NCBI RefSeq assembly: GCF_014697625.1
Contig: NZ_JACJSG010000013.1
Span: 1-64,000, forward strand
Direction of reading: 5' to 3'
From: Anabaena azotica FACHB-119
GTDB taxonomy: Bacteria > Cyanobacteriota > Cyanobacteriia > Cyanobacteriales > Nostocaceae
Length of the DNA stretch: 64,000 nt
Shown here piece by piece: positions 53,124-62,168 of the stretch. The position numbers and the translations under genes are program-made. The first letter of the stretch is position 1; each line of letters begins with the position of its first letter. The notes under the pieces are model-generated. The model ran no database searches and was not told where the DNA came from. It saw only the letters and a list, made by a program, of their open reading frames with translations.

Positions 53124-53876
53124 TGATTCCTCTGGATTTTTAAATTTAGCGAAGCTTTTGAGGCAATAGACAATTGACCATCTGTACTGATTGATCAGCA
53201 AAACAATAAATGATATTTAGTCACTTGAACTACACTCAAATTGGTCTAATTGTGTAAAGTCCAAAGTTGAAAGACTCAGAGTATTAAACTCTTTTCAGGA
53301 CAAAGTTTTACGAGATATCCCCTCATCCCATAAATATGCTGCTCATTTTCTACCACTACGGCACATTAACTGGCCATAAAGTGCAGCAACTGGGCGGGTA
53401 ATAGTTTGCTGTCATGGTCAACCAAGGCATTAGCCATTGGCATCTCTCCTTATTGTACCTCTCTCTTGAAAAAGGCTTACATTAAGGTAATCTTTATATA
53501 TGAATTTACTTTTATTGGTAATTGTATGCAGGCAATGTAAATTAAGTAGGGCGCTGCATTGCCCAGCAAAACCATAATTCGGTAGGCAATAATCGCACTA
53601 CATGGATTGATGATTTTTGTTAGTTTTAATGATAATTTAAGGATTGAAAAAATAGGCGATCGCCTAGATTCGTCTGGCTTAATCTAACACCCGTAATCCC
53701 ATCTTTGTCCTGCTAACTACTAATAAACTTAACTTTATCTGCTACTCCAGAGGGAGGAGAGATAAGTGATTAAAGAGATAAATTTGTATATAGACTAGTC
53801 CACAATTAGATGTCTTTGCTAATCTCCTCTGCGGTGTCCAGCCCAGAGGTTATTTTTGTGATAATTTCTGTATTTA
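53124..53876. other. 750-base intergenic region
   Basis: No supported gene. It holds one HIP1-type site (GGCGATCGCC near 53655), a GTAGGGCGCTGCATTGCCCAGC repeat fragment near 53550 and AT-rich DNA. It is upstream of the NYN gene. A short plus-strand open frame starting near 53810 runs into the palindromic element and is not accepted as a gene. Confidence 0.45.
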
Positions 53877-54021
53877 ACGTGAGTTCAACCAGTGCGGTTT
53901 TGACCTCACCCCCAACCCCTCTCCTACGAGGAGAGGGGAGTAAGACGGTGATTTTTTCGTTTCTCCTCCCTCTCCTACGAGGAGAGGGAGGTTGGGAGGG
54001 AGAGGTTCATCGAACTCACGT
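53877..54021. repeat. element with ACGTGAGTTC terminal inverted repeats
   Basis: ACGTGAGTTC at 53877-53886 matches GAACTCACGT at 54012-54021. The interior has two related hairpins, CCTCTCCTACGAGGAGAGG and CCCTCTCCTACGAGGAGAGGG, separated by 30 bases. The flanking hexamer TATTTA is found at 53871-53876 and again at 54023-54028, a possible target duplication offset by one base. A right-end-only copy was noted near 3268. Confidence 0.65.
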
Positions 54022-54044
54022 CTATTTAGGATGAATTACGACGT

Positions 54045-54271
54045 TATTGGACTGACACAGCTAAAATAGTGCATTAGCAATCTATCATCTGCGTTCATCT
54101 GCGTTTATCTGCGTTCGATTTTATCCCAATCTATTGCCACATTTTAGTCTAGACAAGTCATTATTAGCGTGGCAAGGCTAAAATAGTGCAATAAGTTTCC
54201 TCTCTAACCTCTGTGTCTCTGTGCCTTTGTGGTTAATTAATGCAACATTTTAAGCTTGCCACGCTATTATT
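54045..54271. repeat. two tandem inverted-repeat modules (as at 37739-38099)
   Basis: Module one (about 54045-54163) begins ACTGACACAGCTAAAATAGTGC and ends TTTTAGTCTAGACAAGTCA. Module two (about 54164-54271) begins TTAGCGTGGCAAGGCTAAAA and ends TTTTAAGCTTGCCACGCTA. The junction and right edge carry TTATTA. Interiors contain ATCTGCGTTTATCTGCG and CTGTGTCTCTGTGCCTTTGT repeats respectively. Same family and same head-to-tail arrangement as the three-module array upstream of ilvA. Confidence 0.7.
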
Positions 54272-54309
54272 GTGTTGTTAGCTAACTATATTGAACAACA
54301 GCACAAATT

Positions 54310-57285
54310 CTATAAGTTTTGCTCTAAAGTTTGCAAAAATTCACCCGCATCAACGCGACCCCAATGATAACCCGTTTCCTCACTCATAAAGAGTGCTTTT
54401 TCTGCCTCTGCTTTTGCTGCTGGGTAATTGTGGTTTGCTAGCTGCATCCAAGCCAAGGCGACGCGGATATCAGCTTCATAGATGCGATAACCACCAGCAC
54501 AGGCATAATTCAGCGCTTCTTCTAAATCACTACGCGCCGCCGCAACTTCACCCCGTCGCGCCGCCCAACGTCCCCGTGATAGTAGTGCTTGAATTAGGAC
54601 GGGTCGCTTAGAAATCTTACAGGCAATTTTGAGGGCTTCGTTATAATGTTTGCGGGCATTTTCGTGTTGCCCGACATCCGCATCTAAGTCGCCTAACACA
54701 CGGTGACAACTGCTGATACTACTGAGCCAGTTATTGCGTTGACAAATCTCTAAGTTTGCCTCTGTCACCTGCCTTGCATAGTCTCCACTTCCTAGTCGCC
54801 GCAGGTAATCAGCGTGCATGATACCCCGTAAGCTGTATAAATAAAGCTTTGCCGAGTCAATTTCCCGTTCCAATGCCTCTGCCTGTTGAAAGGCTGCACT
54901 TGCTGTCTCACCATCACCTTGCAGGTAGGTAGCCCATCCCACATAGGGCAATGAATTGCACTTATCTATCTTACTTTCAGCGCGATGAGCAAGATTCAAT
55001 GCTTCCCTAGCAGCATCAGCACTAGCTGTAAGCTTGCCGAGATAGGCGTATAGCTCTGCTAGGTTTCGGTAGCCGATGCTGGCGTTTTCCCAGTCTTCCC
55101 TGCTAAGAGTGATCGTATTATGACGTTCGTAGAAAGTAGGTGCTTCCTCCATACGCCCCAAATATGTTAAGCACAAACCAACTTCATTGAGGATAAAACT
55201 TTTACTATTAGAATTGCTTACCTGTGGTTCTTGAGATGTGTCACCATTAGGGAAAAATCCCAGCATGAGGGTTAGGTCGTTTTCCCAAGCTCCAAGTTTA
55301 TTGATAAGTACACGATGAGCGTCCTGGTAAATATGCTTTTTACAGATCAGAGCCGCCTGATCATAATTCCCCGCTTGGCACAGGTGATGCACAGCTTCAA
55401 TAAATGGTGCTAAATCATCCAAGGTTGGATTTTCTAATGTCTCCCCAGCCTTATCAATATAATAATCTGCAATTCGCTGATGAACTACCTCTGCTTCCTC
55501 ACGCTCATGGTGCAGTATCTCCAAATAGTGAGCGCGGATTAGAGGATGAATAATGTAATAATTTTCTTGCTGATTGTGCCGCAAAATCCGATAGTTTACC
55601 AATCGCTGCACCATCATCAGCAAGGAGTCGCTATTTAATGGCTGTGTCTGTTCTGATGGAGCGGAAGTTGACACAGCAGCCTCAAACTGTGGAAATACCT
55701 GCTGTAATGCTAACTCTGGTATTGGTAGACGAAAAGCACTCAACCCCCGCATTAACTCCTGTTCTGCTGCTGTGAGGTTTTCGTCATAGCGCCGCAACAC
55801 GCGCCGCACTCGCTCATATCGTGGTTCCTCAGCCGTTGGTGCTGGAATTTCGGCGATATGTTCAATCTCGCCACCGTAATTATCTACCAGATAAGACCCC
55901 AACAGACTCAAAACTAAAGCGTAACCATCCCACTGCTGCACAACTCGGTTTAACTGAGCATCTGTACCCTTAACTCCTAATTTTTTCAATAATTCTCTTC
56001 CCTCATCGACTGTTAACTGTTCTACATCTCGATGGGTGTGAGTGGTGAAGTCAATCAAATCTAGCAGTGGCGCACGGCTGTTAATTAAACAAAATGATTC
56101 ATGTCTCCTAGCCGCAAACTCGCGCAGAAACTCCCGCAAATCGACGCTTTTTAACTCGCCGTAATCATCTCCCTCTTGCTGTTGCAGCACTTCCAACCCA
56201 TCCAAGATAAAGAGATAGCGTCCACTATTGAGCATTGCTAAGATGACTTGGACTTTAATAGTAGTTGAGGTCAATAGGCGAGGGTCAATTTTGTCATTGA
56301 GAAACCTTAGCGCCGCCTCAAAAAATTCGTCTACACTAGCCTTTTCATAAAAACCCCACCAAAACACACCAGTAGGTTGTGGTAGTGATGAATCTTGCAG
56401 CAAATTTTCCAGCCAGCGACGGGTGAGGGAACTTTTACCTTCGCCTCCAAAACCGATGAGTCCCACAATTGAACAGTTCGGATCAACCCAGTCCTGATTG
56501 AGTGTTTGGAGAAAATCTACTCTACCTACCCATTCTTCTAGCGGTGCTGGTGCATTATTCAGGTTCAGGACTATCCCCGGTTGAGACACTGGTAGTTCTC
56601 CTGTAGGGTTTGAGTTGATTGTAGGCTGGGGTGTAGGTGCTGCATCTGCTAATTGTAAACACATGGGGTCAAAAGTCAGGACTCGACAATCAACGGCAAA
56701 ACTGGTGTCTCGGTCTTTTTCACTTCCGCCAGAGTCCCAAGTTTCGGCAATTACACCGACTACTAAGTTACGCTCGATATCCAGAACGGCGGAACCACTC
56801 ATTCCACTATCGATATGCTGGCTACTCAACATTACAGGATCGCTATGCAAAATGCGATCGCCTGGAGACTCGGCAAAGTCTACTATCTTACCTTCCGCCG
56901 GAAGTCCTTGGTAATTTTGCAATCGTCGATAGCCAAAGCTCTTAAATTTATGACCCGCAGAACTTTCAGCTATCCCCAAAATAGCCGGTTCTATCCCATC
57001 TGGTAATCTAGTCGTGTCCAGTTGCAGCACAACCACATCATCATCATGTTCTAAAAAACAAGCTTTAACTGTAGCTGTGTGTGTTTTCTGTTCCTGCTTT
57101 CTCGCTTTTGGGAAGTAGACGTTCACTTCCACTCCCTCAGCGACTTGTCCGCCTGCATCCCGTACCACATGATAACAGGTGACAATCTCTCCTGTATGGG
57201 AAACTACGAAACCTGTGCCAACGATTACGTTATCGGCGTTACGAATCTGTACAGTAAATTTAGGCAGAGTTTGAATCTGAGCCAT
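54310..57285 (-). CDS. trypsin-like protease / STAND NTPase / TPR protein (conflict-system effector)
   Basis: The 991-residue protein has three parts. Residues 1-205 form a trypsin-like serine protease with the triad visible as H39 (VTCYHVV), D83 (DDDVVVLQLD) and S163 (DSGMSGSAVL). Residues about 245-580 form a STAND-type ATPase with Walker A GFGGEGKSS (G278-S285), Walker B LFILDGLEVL (D362), and an SRAP-type motif downstream. Residues about 610-991 contain tetratricopeptide repeats (ILNEVGLCLTYLGRMEEAPT; GYRNLAELYAYLGKLTASAD). Such trypsin-STAND-TPR proteins are predicted NTP-dependent conflict or programmed-death systems in multicellular bacteria. The ATPase would act as a switch and the protease as the effector. 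It overlaps a Trypco1-like gene by 26 bases. Confidence 0.85.
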   Translation of the reverse strand: MAQIQTLPKFTVQIRNADNVIVGTGFVVSHTGEIVTCYHVVRDAGGQVAEGVEVNVYFPKARKQEQKTHTATVKACFLEHDDDVVVLQLDTTRLPDGIEPAILGIAESSAGHKFKSFGYRRLQNYQGLPAEGKIVDFAESPGDRILHSDPVMLSSQHIDSGMSGSAVLDIERNLVVGVIAETWDSGGSEKDRDTSFAVDCRVLTFDPMCLQLADAAPTPQPTINSNPTGELPVSQPGIVLNLNNAPAPLEEWVGRVDFLQTLNQDWVDPNCSIVGLIGFGGEGKSSLTRRWLENLLQDSSLPQPTGVFWWGFYEKASVDEFFEAALRFLNDKIDPRLLTSTTIKVQVILAMLNSGRYLFILDGLEVLQQQEGDDYGELKSVDLREFLREFAARRHESFCLINSRAPLLDLIDFTTHTHRDVEQLTVDEGRELLKKLGVKGTDAQLNRVVQQWDGYALVLSLLGSYLVDNYGGEIEHIAEIPAPTAEEPRYERVRRVLRRYDENLTAAEQELMRGLSAFRLPIPELALQQVFPQFEAAVSTSAPSEQTQPLNSDSLLMMVQRLVNYRILRHNQQENYYIIHPLIRAHYLEILHHEREEAEVVHQRIADYYIDKAGETLENPTLDDLAPFIEAVHHLCQAGNYDQAALICKKHIYQDAHRVLINKLGAWENDLTLMLGFFPNGDTSQEPQVSNSNSKSFILNEVGLCLTYLGRMEEAPTFYERHNTITLSREDWENASIGYRNLAELYAYLGKLTASADAAREALNLAHRAESKIDKCNSLPYVGWATYLQGDGETASAAFQQAEALEREIDSAKLYLYSLRGIMHADYLRRLGSGDYARQVTEANLEICQRNNWLSSISSCHRVLGDLDADVGQHENARKHYNEALKIACKISKRPVLIQALLSRGRWAARRGEVAAARSDLEEALNYACAGGYRIYEADIRVALAWMQLANHNYPAAKAEAEKALFMSEETGYHWGRVDAGEFLQTLEQNL

Positions 57286-57604
57286 TATTGGAATCTTTAC
57301 GCTCCCAGAGTAACTTTACCTTGAGGCTGGCTTCTCCCGCCGTTTTGGCAATTATCGCTCCTGCTTCGGTATTTAACTTGATACCAAATTCTAATTCCAC
57401 TTCTGAGGGCTTGTTAGATAATGTATCGATTGTGTCCATTGTCTTTTTTGCCATTTGTCGGATAGTTAGCATGGCTTTATCCAAGGCTTTCGCTGATGCT
57501 TCGGCTATATCTGTAGGAGTCACACTCACACCTCTCATCCCCGCAGCAGGCGCGAACTCTACAATAATTACGGGTTCGTCAATTAGTGAATCTTCGTTAT
57601 CCAT
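57260..57604 (-). CDS. Trypco1-like protein (trypsin-co-occurring domain)
   Basis: The 114-residue protein matches the trypsin-co-occurring domain 1 family (also annotated CU044_2847): an N-terminal strand EPVIIVEFAPAAGMRGVSVT, a central helix, and the signature EVELEFGIKLNTEAGAIIAK followed by AGEASLKVKLLWER. Genes of this kind stand next to trypsin-like proteases or trypsin-STAND proteins and are predicted to regulate them or to act as an adaptor. Its 3' end overlaps the start of the protease-STAND gene by 26 bases, so the pair is co-translated and almost certainly works together. No membrane or signal segment. Role in vivo untested to my knowledge. Confidence 0.8.
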   Translation of the reverse strand: MDNEDSLIDEPVIIVEFAPAAGMRGVSVTPTDIAEASAKALDKAMLTIRQMAKKTMDTIDTLSNKPSEVELEFGIKLNTEAGAIIAKTAGEASLKVKLLWERKDSNNGSDSNSA

Positions 57605-57693
57605 TATGTAATATTTTTTACTATATTTTGAGAAATCATAGCAGAGGACACCAGGATTTTCAATACTGGTATGGATGAGATTATATAACTGAC

Positions 57694-57781
57694 ATCTTGC
57701 ACCTTATCAATAAGCAGGTGCCGATGCACTGTCCACCCTACGAAATCTTTCATTTTTAAGTGGAAGGTAACGGTGCAAGAT
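57694..57781. repeat. ATCTTGCACC inverted-repeat element
   Basis: ATCTTGCACC at 57694-57703 is matched by GGTGCAAGAT at 57772-57781; the 68-base interior has AGCAGGTGCCGATGCACTGT-like text. A left-end-only relative (ATCTTGCACCTTCTCAATAA) is at about 59698. It lies between the divergent Trypco1-like and phosphoesterase genes. Confidence 0.65.
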
Positions 57782-57841
57782 ATAAGACAAGGATGTGCGA
57801 TCGCCTCACGATAAAATATCTGTGTCTTCACCAACAGCATT

Positions 57842-59578
57842 ATGTTTCCACCCAGAAACCGCTTGCTTATATATGTCATTCTGTTTTCCCTATGCCTTAC
57901 TCTGATAAGTGTGCGTTCATTTGGACAAACCACAATGACATCCGTACCCCAACTGTTGACCGACCCATTTTTGCAGCTACCAAGCCAAAACTCTGTGCGA
58001 GTAGTTTGGTTTACTGAGTTTGCTGGTACAAAACATAGCGTTACCTATGGCGAAGATTTACAGCAAACTGTATCTGCAAGCACTACTAAACTCAGGCGCA
58101 CTAGAGAAGACCAAAATTCCAGGGTAGGAAATCAAACCAAAAACGGACAAGTCTATCAACAACCAGTACAGCGACCTATCTGGCGACATGAAGCGGAGGT
58201 AACGGGGTTAACTCCTGGGGTGCGGGTTAATTATCGAGTGACGAGTGTGCGGGAAGATGGCGAGAGTATTAGTAGCAATATTTTCACCCTTGCACCCACT
58301 CCCAAACCAGGGACAGCACAAAAAATTCTCCTCACTTCCGACCATCAATTAAAACCAATGACATCCGCAAATCTGCAAAAGGTGGTGGAAACTGTGGGAA
58401 GGGTGGACGCAGTTTGGTTTGCTGGTGATTTAGCTAATGTTCCTGACCGTGCCTCAGAATGGTTTGATGATAATCGGGGTGGTGCATTTTTTCCAGGGTT
58501 ACAAGGTCGCGCTAACTACCAAATGGAACATAATGGTGTGAAAGTAACCTATAAGGGTGGGGAAATTATTCAACACGCGCCAATGTTTACCTGTATTGGT
58601 AATCATGAAGTGATGGGAAGGTACGCGAGGACAGGAAGTTTAGATGATGAATTTAATGATACTTTCCCTCGTGCTGCTGCTCAAAGATTATATAGCGGTA
58701 AATCTTTAATAGATAACTCATTTAATACAATTACTTACGAAGAAATTTTCACCTTACCCCAAAGCCAACCAGGGGGAAAGAAATATTATGCGGTCAGTTT
58801 TGGGGATGTGCGGTTAGTAGTATTGTACATTACTAATATGTGGCGTAAACCCAACATATCTAACGAGTATCAAGGCAGATATCAAGAAGCAGCAAAAGAC
58901 TTGAATAATCCCGAAAATTGGGGTTATGGTCAGTTAATTTATGAGCCAATTGCTAAAGGTAGTACACAATACAACTGGTTAGAAAAAGAACTGAATAGCT
59001 CAGAATTCCAACAAGCTAAATATAAGGTTGTCATGTTTCATCACCCGCCTCATACCTTGGGTGATAATATTGTCCCTGCTTACACCGATCCTGTACAAAT
59101 AATTGAACGTGATGATGCTGGCAATATTCAAGCCTTGCGTTACGAATATCCCAAAGATGCAGACTATATTATTCGTGATGTCATGCCTTTATTAGAAGCT
59201 GCTAAAGTACAACTGGTATTTTATGGTCATTCCCATTTATGGAATCGTTTTGTTAGTTCCAGAGGGATGCACTTTCTCGAAACCTCTAATGTTGGTAATT
59301 CCTATGGCGCTGCTTGGGGTGAGAGAAAGCGAGAAGTACCAACAGGTTATCGAGAAGAATATACAGCCCTTGGCGACCCGAATGGCTTAGAACCAGTTGT
59401 ACCCACAATTAGTCCTTTGTTAGGAGAAGATGGCAAGCCAGCACCCTACATTGCCAGTAATGATATTACGGTTTTTAGTATTTTTGATACAGGCACAGGT
59501 CAGGTTAGCAGTTATTTCTTTGACACTCGTAAGCCAGATGCTGATGTGGTTAAGTTTGATGAATTTAAGTTGCAATAA
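57842..59578 (+). CDS. secreted purple-acid-phosphatase-like metallophosphoesterase
   Basis: The 578-residue protein begins with a signal peptide (RLLIYVILFSLCLTLISVRS), an N-terminal Fn3-like domain (SQNSVRVVWFTEFAGTKHSV; EAEVTGLTPGVRVNYRVTSV), then a calcineurin-like phosphoesterase domain. Metal-binding motifs: LTSDHQLKP, WFAGDLANVPDR, TCIGNHEVMGRYA, VMFHHPPHTL and VFYGHSHLWNR. The two-metal site is complete. Such enzymes hydrolyse phosphomonoesters or diesters outside the cytoplasm, often under phosphate limitation, but the substrate is unknown. There is an insertion with Trp- and Asn-rich sequence before the His motifs. ATG 57842 is the only good start. Confidence 0.88.
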   Translation: MFPPRNRLLIYVILFSLCLTLISVRSFGQTTMTSVPQLLTDPFLQLPSQNSVRVVWFTEFAGTKHSVTYGEDLQQTVSASTTKLRRTREDQNSRVGNQTKNGQVYQQPVQRPIWRHEAEVTGLTPGVRVNYRVTSVREDGESISSNIFTLAPTPKPGTAQKILLTSDHQLKPMTSANLQKVVETVGRVDAVWFAGDLANVPDRASEWFDDNRGGAFFPGLQGRANYQMEHNGVKVTYKGGEIIQHAPMFTCIGNHEVMGRYARTGSLDDEFNDTFPRAAAQRLYSGKSLIDNSFNTITYEEIFTLPQSQPGGKKYYAVSFGDVRLVVLYITNMWRKPNISNEYQGRYQEAAKDLNNPENWGYGQLIYEPIAKGSTQYNWLEKELNSSEFQQAKYKVVMFHHPPHTLGDNIVPAYTDPVQIIERDDAGNIQALRYEYPKDADYIIRDVMPLLEAAKVQLVFYGHSHLWNRFVSSRGMHFLETSNVGNSYGAAWGERKREVPTGYREEYTALGDPNGLEPVVPTISPLLGEDGKPAPYIASNDITVFSIFDTGTGQVSSYFFDTRKPDADVVKFDEFKLQ

Positions 59579-59894
59579 TTATTAAACTGCAAAATATTTT
59601 ATTCATAAAAACTTATACATTTGTTAGTAATCAAATCTCCGACAGAACTCAAAAGCTAGAGATTTCTTGCTTGTTGATTTCAAGTTTTTTAATTCATATC
59701 TTGCACCTTCTCAATAAGTAGGTGGCTCCCTGCACTGCCCACCATGTCCGAGGTGTGGTAGGTAATGCCATAAGCTATTCAAAATTTAATTTGGGTAACT
59801 AGGGCGGGCAAGATGCCCACCTCACAAGAGTTAAGTTTAATTTAAATGTGCAAAGTGGATGTTTTTTAACTGATTATTTCCAATAATAAAATGA
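59579..59894. other. intergenic region with repeat fragments
   Basis: About 315 bases without a gene. A partial ATCTTGCACC-type repeat lies near 59698, and GGGCAAGATGCCCACCTCAC near 59806 resembles the GGGCAAGATGCCC core found in the module array at 37739. The two flanking genes are convergent, so these may serve as terminators. Confidence 0.5.
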
Positions 59895-60641
59895 TTAACC
59901 CAAATAAGCTTTTTTCACCCGTTCATCATTAATTAAATTTGATGCTGCACCCGATAAAGTAATAGAACCGGCTTCTAAAACATATCCTCTATCAGCAATT
60001 TGTAGAGCTAAATTAGCGTTTTGTTCAACTAATAAAATAGTTACACCAGTAGCGCGGAGATTTTCAATAATTGCGAAGATTTCCCTGACAATTGCCGGGG
60101 CTAAACCCAAACTAGGCTCATCCAATAATAATAGCTGTGGTCTACTCATTAAAGCACGAGCGATCGCCAACATTTGTTGTTCACCACCACTGAGAGTTCC
60201 TGCTAGTTGATTTTGCCTTTGTGCCAATCTAGGAAATAACTCAAACTGTTGTTGAATATCAGCTTTAATCTCTGCTTGATTCGAGCGAATATAAGCACCC
60301 AAAAGTAAATTATCTAAAACAGTTTGCCTTGCCAATACCCGCCGCCCTTCTGGACAATGGGCGATACCAAGCTGCACCACTTCATGGGGTAAACGGCGAG
60401 TAATATTCCTTCCACTATAAATAATCTGCCCATTTTTAGGATTAACTAACTTAGATATAGCCCTGAGTGTCGTACTCTTCCCCGCACCATTAGCACCGAT
60501 TAAAGTAACAACCTCACCCCTTTTAATAATTAAATTAATCTTCTTCAGAGCTTGAATACCACCATAATTAACATCAAGCTCCTGAACATCTAAAATTGTA
60601 AAATCCTGTCCATCCTCATATCGGCGTTCATCGGCGTTCAT
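59895..60641 (-). CDS. livF: ABC transporter ATP-binding protein, LivF type
   Basis: The 248-residue ATPase energises a branched-chain or neutral amino-acid type importer. Motifs: Walker A LIGANGAGKSTTLRAISKLV, LivF-type HCPEGRRVLARQTVLDNLLL, signature LSGGEQQMLAIARALM, Walker B LLLLDEPSLGLAP and the C-terminal AYLG ending. I chose ATG 60641 because it gives the family length; further upstream the frame runs through CATCGGCGTT tandem repeats and the shortened MITE. The start codon itself lies in the repeat, so the true start may be a few codons further in. The rest of the operon (livG, livM) lies upstream, separated by an unrelated Rpn gene. Confidence 0.88.
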   Translation of the reverse strand: MNADERRYEDGQDFTILDVQELDVNYGGIQALKKINLIIKRGEVVTLIGANGAGKSTTLRAISKLVNPKNGQIIYSGRNITRRLPHEVVQLGIAHCPEGRRVLARQTVLDNLLLGAYIRSNQAEIKADIQQQFELFPRLAQRQNQLAGTLSGGEQQMLAIARALMSRPQLLLLDEPSLGLAPAIVREIFAIIENLRATGVTILLVEQNANLALQIADRGYVLEAGSITLSGAASNLINDERVKKAYLG

Positions 60642-60699
60642 CGGCGGTTTAAATCCATAAATCTTAATACTCAAACATCTAACATACCTCAATCCCAAA

Positions 60700-60809
60700 G
60701 ACTTATGACAAAGGGCAAGGGTGTAGGGGTGTAGGGGTGTAGGGGTGAATATTTTTGTTTTAATACCCTTACACCCTGCCTCAAAAGACAATTTTGATGC
60801 GTAAGTCCT
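60700..60809. repeat. AGGACTTACGC element, shortened copy 5
   Basis: The right half is intact (CCTTACACCC...TTTTGATGCGTAAGTCCT ending 60809), but the left end is degraded (AGACTTATGACAAAGGGCAA) and the copy is about 40 bases shorter than the others. It lies between livF and the start of the Rpn-family gene. Confidence 0.65.
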
Positions 60810-60848
60810 GATGTATGATTAATTACGAGAATTGGTATTAAATGTCTT

Positions 60849-62168
60849 GTGGCAAAAGCAGCAGATAGCGGTAGCAAACGACTAATCAGCCTAGCGCCTA
60901 ATGAATGGGTGCAATGGGTGACACAACGTCCTGAAGTCATAGCCAAGGAAATTCTCGGTTCTGAGTTCCAATGGATAAGCCGGGAAACAGATGTTCTCGT
61001 CAAAGCATACAGCCCCACCCTCGGCGATTTTCTCGTACTCAACGAATTACAGTTACGTTATCGAAAATTTGGGTTGAAAACCCCGTCCTTATAGGACGGC
61101 TTTTGGTAGAATATGGTTGTGGAAGGGTAATCAACCACTGAAAAAACCCTATTGCTGCCTAATACGCAGAAGCTGAACCTTGACAAATGAATCTTGCTGG
61201 TTCTACTTCGTAGTTCTAGTATCACCTGGAAGTAGGTAAAAGATTTACAGGTACTAGACGAACAGCATTGTACAGAAGCGATTAATCGCTTCTCTACCAA
61301 ACAAATATTGCACACTGTGCAACTATGGTCGGGCAGACCAAAAGTTAACGCTTGGGGAGAGAACCACCTCTGGCACAAGATACCGCAAGGAATCGGGCGC
61401 TAAGTGGACTCATTGAACCAAGAATCCCCTGCCTTTTTAAGCAAGTGAGCGAAAGCGAAACTTGGTTAGGCAGGGGAGTGTCAAACAGTAGATATGCCGT
61501 TACGCATGAGAGCCTATGCAGCCTTAGCGCAAGAACGGTATAAGTTCCCAACTTACCCTGTCCTCATCAACATTTTACCACCACCATCAACTGTAACTGT
61601 TGTCAATAGTTACGAACAGGAATTTTTGGGCTTGCGTGCTATTCAAGATTACCGGGTTATCAATTTGTGGGAAGTAGACGCGGAGATAGTATTCCAGCAA
61701 CCACTCCCGTCTTTACTCCCGTTTGTCCCTATTTTACGAGGAGGCGGTGAAACAGCACTTGTCCAACGTGCATTACAACTACTACGAGCAGATCCACAAT
61801 TAAACCAGTTAGAATCATTGCTGGCATTTTTTGCTAGCTTTGTGTTAGAGAGTCGTCTAGTACAGCAAATTATGAGGTGGGATATGGCAGTATTGCGAGA
61901 ATCGCCTTGGTATCAAGAAATCCTGGCTGAAGGTGCGAAGATTGGGCTACACGAGGGACTACAGCAAGGACTACAGCAAGGACTACAGCAAGGACTACAG
62001 CAGGGTATGCAACGCCAATTGATCAGGCTGTTACAAAGGCGCTTTGGGGAAATTCCTCAAGAGTTAGTAGCAAGGCTTGAGGGTGAGAGTGTTGAGAAAT
62101 TAGAAAACCTAATGGATAATGCGATCGCTGTCAACTCATTAGACGAGTTCCTACAATCTTATAATTAA
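60849..62168 (+). pseudogene. Rpn-family nuclease/putative transposase gene split by an IS200/IS605-type element
   Basis: The two exon-like parts are 60849-61061 (71 residues: GSKRLISLAPNEWVQWVTQR ... FLVLNELQLRY) and 61485-62168 (TVDMPLRMRAYAALAQERYK ...). Joined, they read LVLNELQLRY-TVDMPLRMRAY, the unbroken pattern of cyanobacterial Rpn/YaaT-DUF4351-type proteins, total about 298 residues. The C-terminus has a GLQQ tandem repeat (four 12-base units) before the helix QLIRLLQRRFGEIPQELVAR. The first part starts at GTG 60849. An inserted 423-base element with in-frame stops separates them, so the gene is inactive unless the element excises precisely. Confidence 0.8.
61062..61484 (+). mobile_element. 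ORF-less IS200/IS605-type element inserted in the Rpn gene
   Basis: The right end, CAAGAATCCCCTGCC ... GGCAGGGGAGTGTCAA, is the hairpin plus GAGTGTCAA end typical of cyanobacterial IS200/IS605 elements. The left end contains a CCGTCC-TTATA-GGACGG hairpin at 61084-61100. Insertion caused no duplication, as expected for this superfamily, and the 423-base length preserves the reading frame across the interruption. Just before the right hairpin, CGGGCGCTAAGTGGACTCAT resembles the 3' end of cyanobacterial tnpB genes, so it is likely an internal deletion derivative of a tnpB element. It encodes no TnpA or complete TnpB. Confidence 0.7.
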
